Origin: Omphalotus guepiniiformis
Lineage: Eukaryota; Basidiomycota; Agaricomycetes; Agaricales; Omphalotaceae
DNA: 64,000 bases
NCBI GenBank assembly: GCA_028554645.1
Contig: JAQOOI010000032.1
Location: 50,044 to 114,043, forward strand
Direction of reading: 5' to 3'
The position numbers and the translations under genes are program-made. Positions within the stretch are counted from its first letter, which is position 1, and each line of letters starts with the position of its first letter. The notes below the pieces were generated by a model. The model was not told where the DNA came from, ran no database searches, and saw nothing but the letters and a program-made list of their open reading frames with translations. Below are positions 60,720-64,000 of the stretch, in pieces.

Positions 60720-62210
60720 GTTGGAGGAAACGCAGACGACGTACTTACTTATATGTCCAGCTGTGATATTTGTGAAGGTCTTGAAGTACGTGATAAATTC
60801 TGAGCATTTATATGTTTTGCATGGAACATATTTGTTAGAAAATGCTTGTGGTTGTTCACTTGCTAACTTTGGAATTGCCTGCCTTGCCGCTGTTTATGTG
60901 TGTGGGTCACATCAGACTGATGCCTGCCTGTCTCTGTCATGTGATCGCTGCGGGACCACGCATGCTAATTGAGGACCCCCGACAATTGGGGGGGACAGTC
61001 GGATACGGATCCACCTACAAAGTGGCCTTTTTTTTCGGTGAAGGTAGGATACGACCCCCACTAAAAGTCCACCTATTGCTGATTTTTTTTCCACGCTGAG
61101 GTGAGGTACTATTGTCCACGTACAGGGTGGCCAACTGACGAGCAGGCTCGGATATTTGTCCACCTACAAAAATGTTTAGCAGTGTTTTACCACACCCGCT
61201 TGATTGACTGAAGTTGGCTCACCGGCCGGCCACCGGCTTTAACTCAACCCTCCACGAGCCCTTCCTCTTGTTTGCTGATGTCAAATTCGAGCCAACTGTG
61301 GCCAAGGTGGATGAAATAGGATGAAAATTGACGAGCTGGACAATGTTTACAGGACATCTCAGGAAAAATTTCTTGCTAATTAGGGATACTCTTACAATGC
61401 AACAGCCACTATTATCTATACAGGCCCGCTGTACCAGTATCTTATTCAAAATTCTAGTCAATTTCCCCCTCTGTTTCCCCCTACTGATGGCTGAAGCACC
61501 ACTAGAATCTCGCTCTCAACACCTAGAATCATATATACGTGCTTAGAAATAGCCTCGGAATTTTTTTTAGGATTTTTCGAAATTTTTTTGAAAATTTAGA
61601 GGTCGGATACGATTTTCCACCTACTGAAGGCGAAAATCGGAGGTCGGATGCACAATCCACCTACAGGCAACCAAAAAAAGGCAGTTTTTCGTGTCCACCT
61701 ACAAACCCCGAAAATCAGTGATTTTAGTATTGTTGCGCACCGTTTTGGGAGGTCATGCTGAAATCACGTGTGTCAATTTAGCTTCCTAACAAGTGCGTGT
61801 CTTCTACGTGTTCATTTGGTTACTGCTCCTGATGTATAAGTAAGCCAGTGAGGAGCAAATACAGTTGCAACGTTGTTCACACTTGCGTAATCACAGATTA
61901 CTCATAAGCAATACTAGGGGATGACTCGGGAGACTACAGACGACTTATATGTCCAACGGTGATCTTTGAGAAGGTCGCGAAGTACGTGATAAATGCTGAG
62001 ATATAGCGCTGAGAAGCCAGTGTGTGAAGTTGAGACCATGTACTTACTTATATGTCCAACGGTGATATCTGCGAAGTACGTGATAAATGCTGGCTGAGAT
62101 ATAGCGCTGAGAAGCTGTGTGTTTTGAATGGAACATGTTTGATAGAAATTGTTTGTGGTTGTTCAATTGCGGCTTTGGTATTGCCTGCGACTATTAACAG
62201 TGACATCCTG
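60720..62210. repeat. Dispersed repeat block with two motif families
   Basis: The block TTATATGTCCA(A/G)C(G/T)GTGAT, then GAAGTACGTGATAAAT, occurs at about 60746, 61946 and 62046. The first and third copies share a further ~80 bp (GGTTGTTCA, TTGCCTGC). Between them (60998-61700) a second motif, CGGATACG plus TCCACCTAC, recurs about five times. No coding frame is supported. Confidence 0.65.
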
Positions 62211-64000
62211 GCTTCTGGCCTCGTTGTCACCAAGTGACCCTCTGAATTCATTTGGTGATAACACGAGGGTCTTCATCACGTGAGCCTCCAAGCTCCCTTA
62301 TAACAGTGACACGACACATGTCTTCAGGGACTTTACCACCTGTCGCAATGAGGCCCGCTGATACTGATATTGATCCTGGTTCTCCTGATTCTGAGGTCGT
62401 GCTCAACGTTTTATATGTCGACATGATGGTGTACCGAGCGGTCCCTTTCGATCGTAACAACAATGGAAGCGCAGTACATACCCTAGTTGTGCAAAGTATG
62501 TCTTTACAAATCAATTGGAGCATACGTTGCCCTGCGAACAAAATTCCTTGTCTGCAACGCCTCGTAGGTCGCTTGGTTCCAGTGCTTGCTGAGGTTTGGC
62601 AACTGAACAAAAATGTGGAACAGTAGTGGACATCCAGCTACCCGCGCCCAGGGCAAGCCGTACCGAAAGATCAAATTCTTTGAAGAGTTATGATAGTGCA
62701 TAATCCGGAACTCGAACACCTCCCCAAATACCGAATTGGTCTGCGCGAGTTATCCCACTGCAGGGTACGTGGTTTTTTCTGACCCGAAAAAGCTTCAGCT
62801 TATTGTCAGACTAGGTATGTGTCCTTATGCTCTCACTTCATTAACCCTGAAGTTTATCCCACCTCTTTGCTGTTTAGATGTCCCCATATCCTGCGTAACT
62901 TAGGATCGAACGTTTTCCGACCTCCGGGAACAATCGAAAAAGAAACTGCTGGACCCTTACAGAGCGAGTCCATGCTATATTCATCATTCCGTGCAGTTTG
63001 TCAAGCAATTGGTACCAAACGACCGAGACCGGCCCCCGATGTTGAATTTTTATAAGGTCAGCTTTCATCGGTTAGAACAGCGAGTCTTGTTGGCTCAAGC
63101 GGCTACTTTGTGTACCGAGCCAACTTCAACCAATTTTTTCTCGGCCGAGAAGGGTCCGCTTCCGCCTGAAATCCTCGCGGACCAGAGAGCTGCAATATAG
63201 TTTAGATCCGAGGCAGGCAAGACTAAGTCCCTTCGTCTTGCGAAACGCATGTTTTGTTATCCATTTTTCAAAAAGACGGATATGGGGGAAAAACTCGGAT
63301 GCAATTTCGCAGTCAGGTTTACTGGTGAGTCTAGGCATCACCAACCACCATAACTGCTCAAAGAAACATAAAATGTCATTGGCTCTATAGCAGCTGATTT
63401 TTTTCGGTATGGACAAGGCAGTTGAGTAAAATCGAATATCGAGGAAGGGCAGAGGACATTGCGGAGGTTCACTCCAAACGTGCGTCCTGTTGACCGATAA
63501 TATGTAAAAATAAAACTGAAGCTGAATAAGTGATTGTATCCCATGCAAAGAGCCGCGATAATTATGTCTCGACTTGTGGCACTGCAAGGGAACATCTCCG
63601 TCTGTGCGAGGTCATTGGTACAGGAACCATTATAAAAAAGAATCAAAATTCCCTGGTGTGGAGATGCTTTCTCGACGGTCGCCGCCGGGAGTCCCCCATT
63701 TACCAATACATAATATCGGCCTCCCACGAATACAGCTCTAACCATCCTGTCTATTCGCCAAGTTCATTGAGATACGGTCCAATGATCCCCAGGTTACCCA
63801 TAACAGCGGCGCCAGGTGCGCCTGGTTGGTGGACAGCTCCGCATGTCACGATCAGATCCTAAAGAAATGAAATCCATATCTTTGGAGTGCAGACTCGAAG
63901 ATCGCCGCGCAACTCGTCCAGTTGTGTTAGGCGCGAAATTGCTTGACTGAACACTTCTGGAGTACCGTCATTAAATAAATACAATTCGTGTCCGGACTAC
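62211..64000. other. End of window, only weak open frames
   Basis: A 124-codon plus frame at 62252-62626 (MVITRGSSSREPPSSLITVT) is opposed by a 120-codon minus frame over the same bases, and neither shows a domain. Later frames (62819-63055 plus, 63126-63745 minus, 63530-63862 plus) likewise carry no family signature. I annotate no gene here. Confidence 0.35.

Noticed and set aside
1..64000. tRNA or rRNA genes.
   Set aside because: I looked for cloverleaf-type conserved blocks while reading and recognised none; a covariance-model scan would be decisive.

Overview
ORGANISM. The window looks like nuclear DNA of a mushroom-forming basidiomycete (Agaricomycete). Genes are split by 50-70 bp GT-AG introns. 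The recognisable families are typical of that group: a fungal tetraspanin, an F-box protein with many short introns, a T5orf172-type protein, a KDZ transposase with its CxC2 cysteine cluster, a fungal TET/JBP dioxygenase relic, and Ty3 retrotransposons with DSG protease and chromodomain motifs. No bacterial, organellar or viral gene was seen. LAYOUT. 1-12.9 kb is a gene-bearing arm. It holds a four-pass membrane protein (partial, minus), a tetraspanin gene broken by a 7-bp tandem duplication (plus), two small single-pass membrane proteins (minus), a gene-poor stretch with a three-copy 590-bp tandem repeat, and an eight-exon F-box gene (minus). 13.56-17.0 kb is a non-autonomous DNA transposon with 215-bp terminal inverted repeats starting CACTG. 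It is filled by 11-bp minisatellite arrays and carries a related 138-bp MITE in one of its internal repeats. 17.5-44.6 kb is a nested retrotransposon stack. A roughly 6-kb minus-strand Ty3 element is split into four pieces by three insertions: a 13-kb LTR element (TSD GCGA), a solo LTR (TSD GCGT/GTGT) and a 6.3-kb self-priming chromovirus (TSD GTGAT). Removing each insertion and one TSD copy restores the host pol reading frame exactly. 44.6-64 kb is a repeat-rich DNA-transposon zone. It holds a T5orf172 gene, minisatellites, a KDZ transposase gene, two hypothetical genes, an in-frame 177-bp repeat, a TET/JBP pseudogene next to the KDZ gene, and several tandem repeats with no convincing gene in the last 6 kb. 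MOST NOTABLE. The 13-kb LTR element has lost integrase. In its place, between RNase H and the 3' LTR, sit two complete antisense genes with six exons each, one encoding a C-x2-C-x8-C-x11-C-x2-C-x6-C protein. Because they lie antisense to the element, their introns would not be spliced from its genomic RNA, so retrotransposition can carry them intact. The two LTRs differ almost only in a CTGT microsatellite, so the element moved recently. HOW THE PARTS RELATE. The single-copy genes on the left show no operon-like link. The right part is dominated by mobile DNA whose enzymes are mostly damaged: frameshifts, YLNN in place of YLDD in the reverse transcriptase, missing integrase. The KDZ transposase catalytic residues appear intact.
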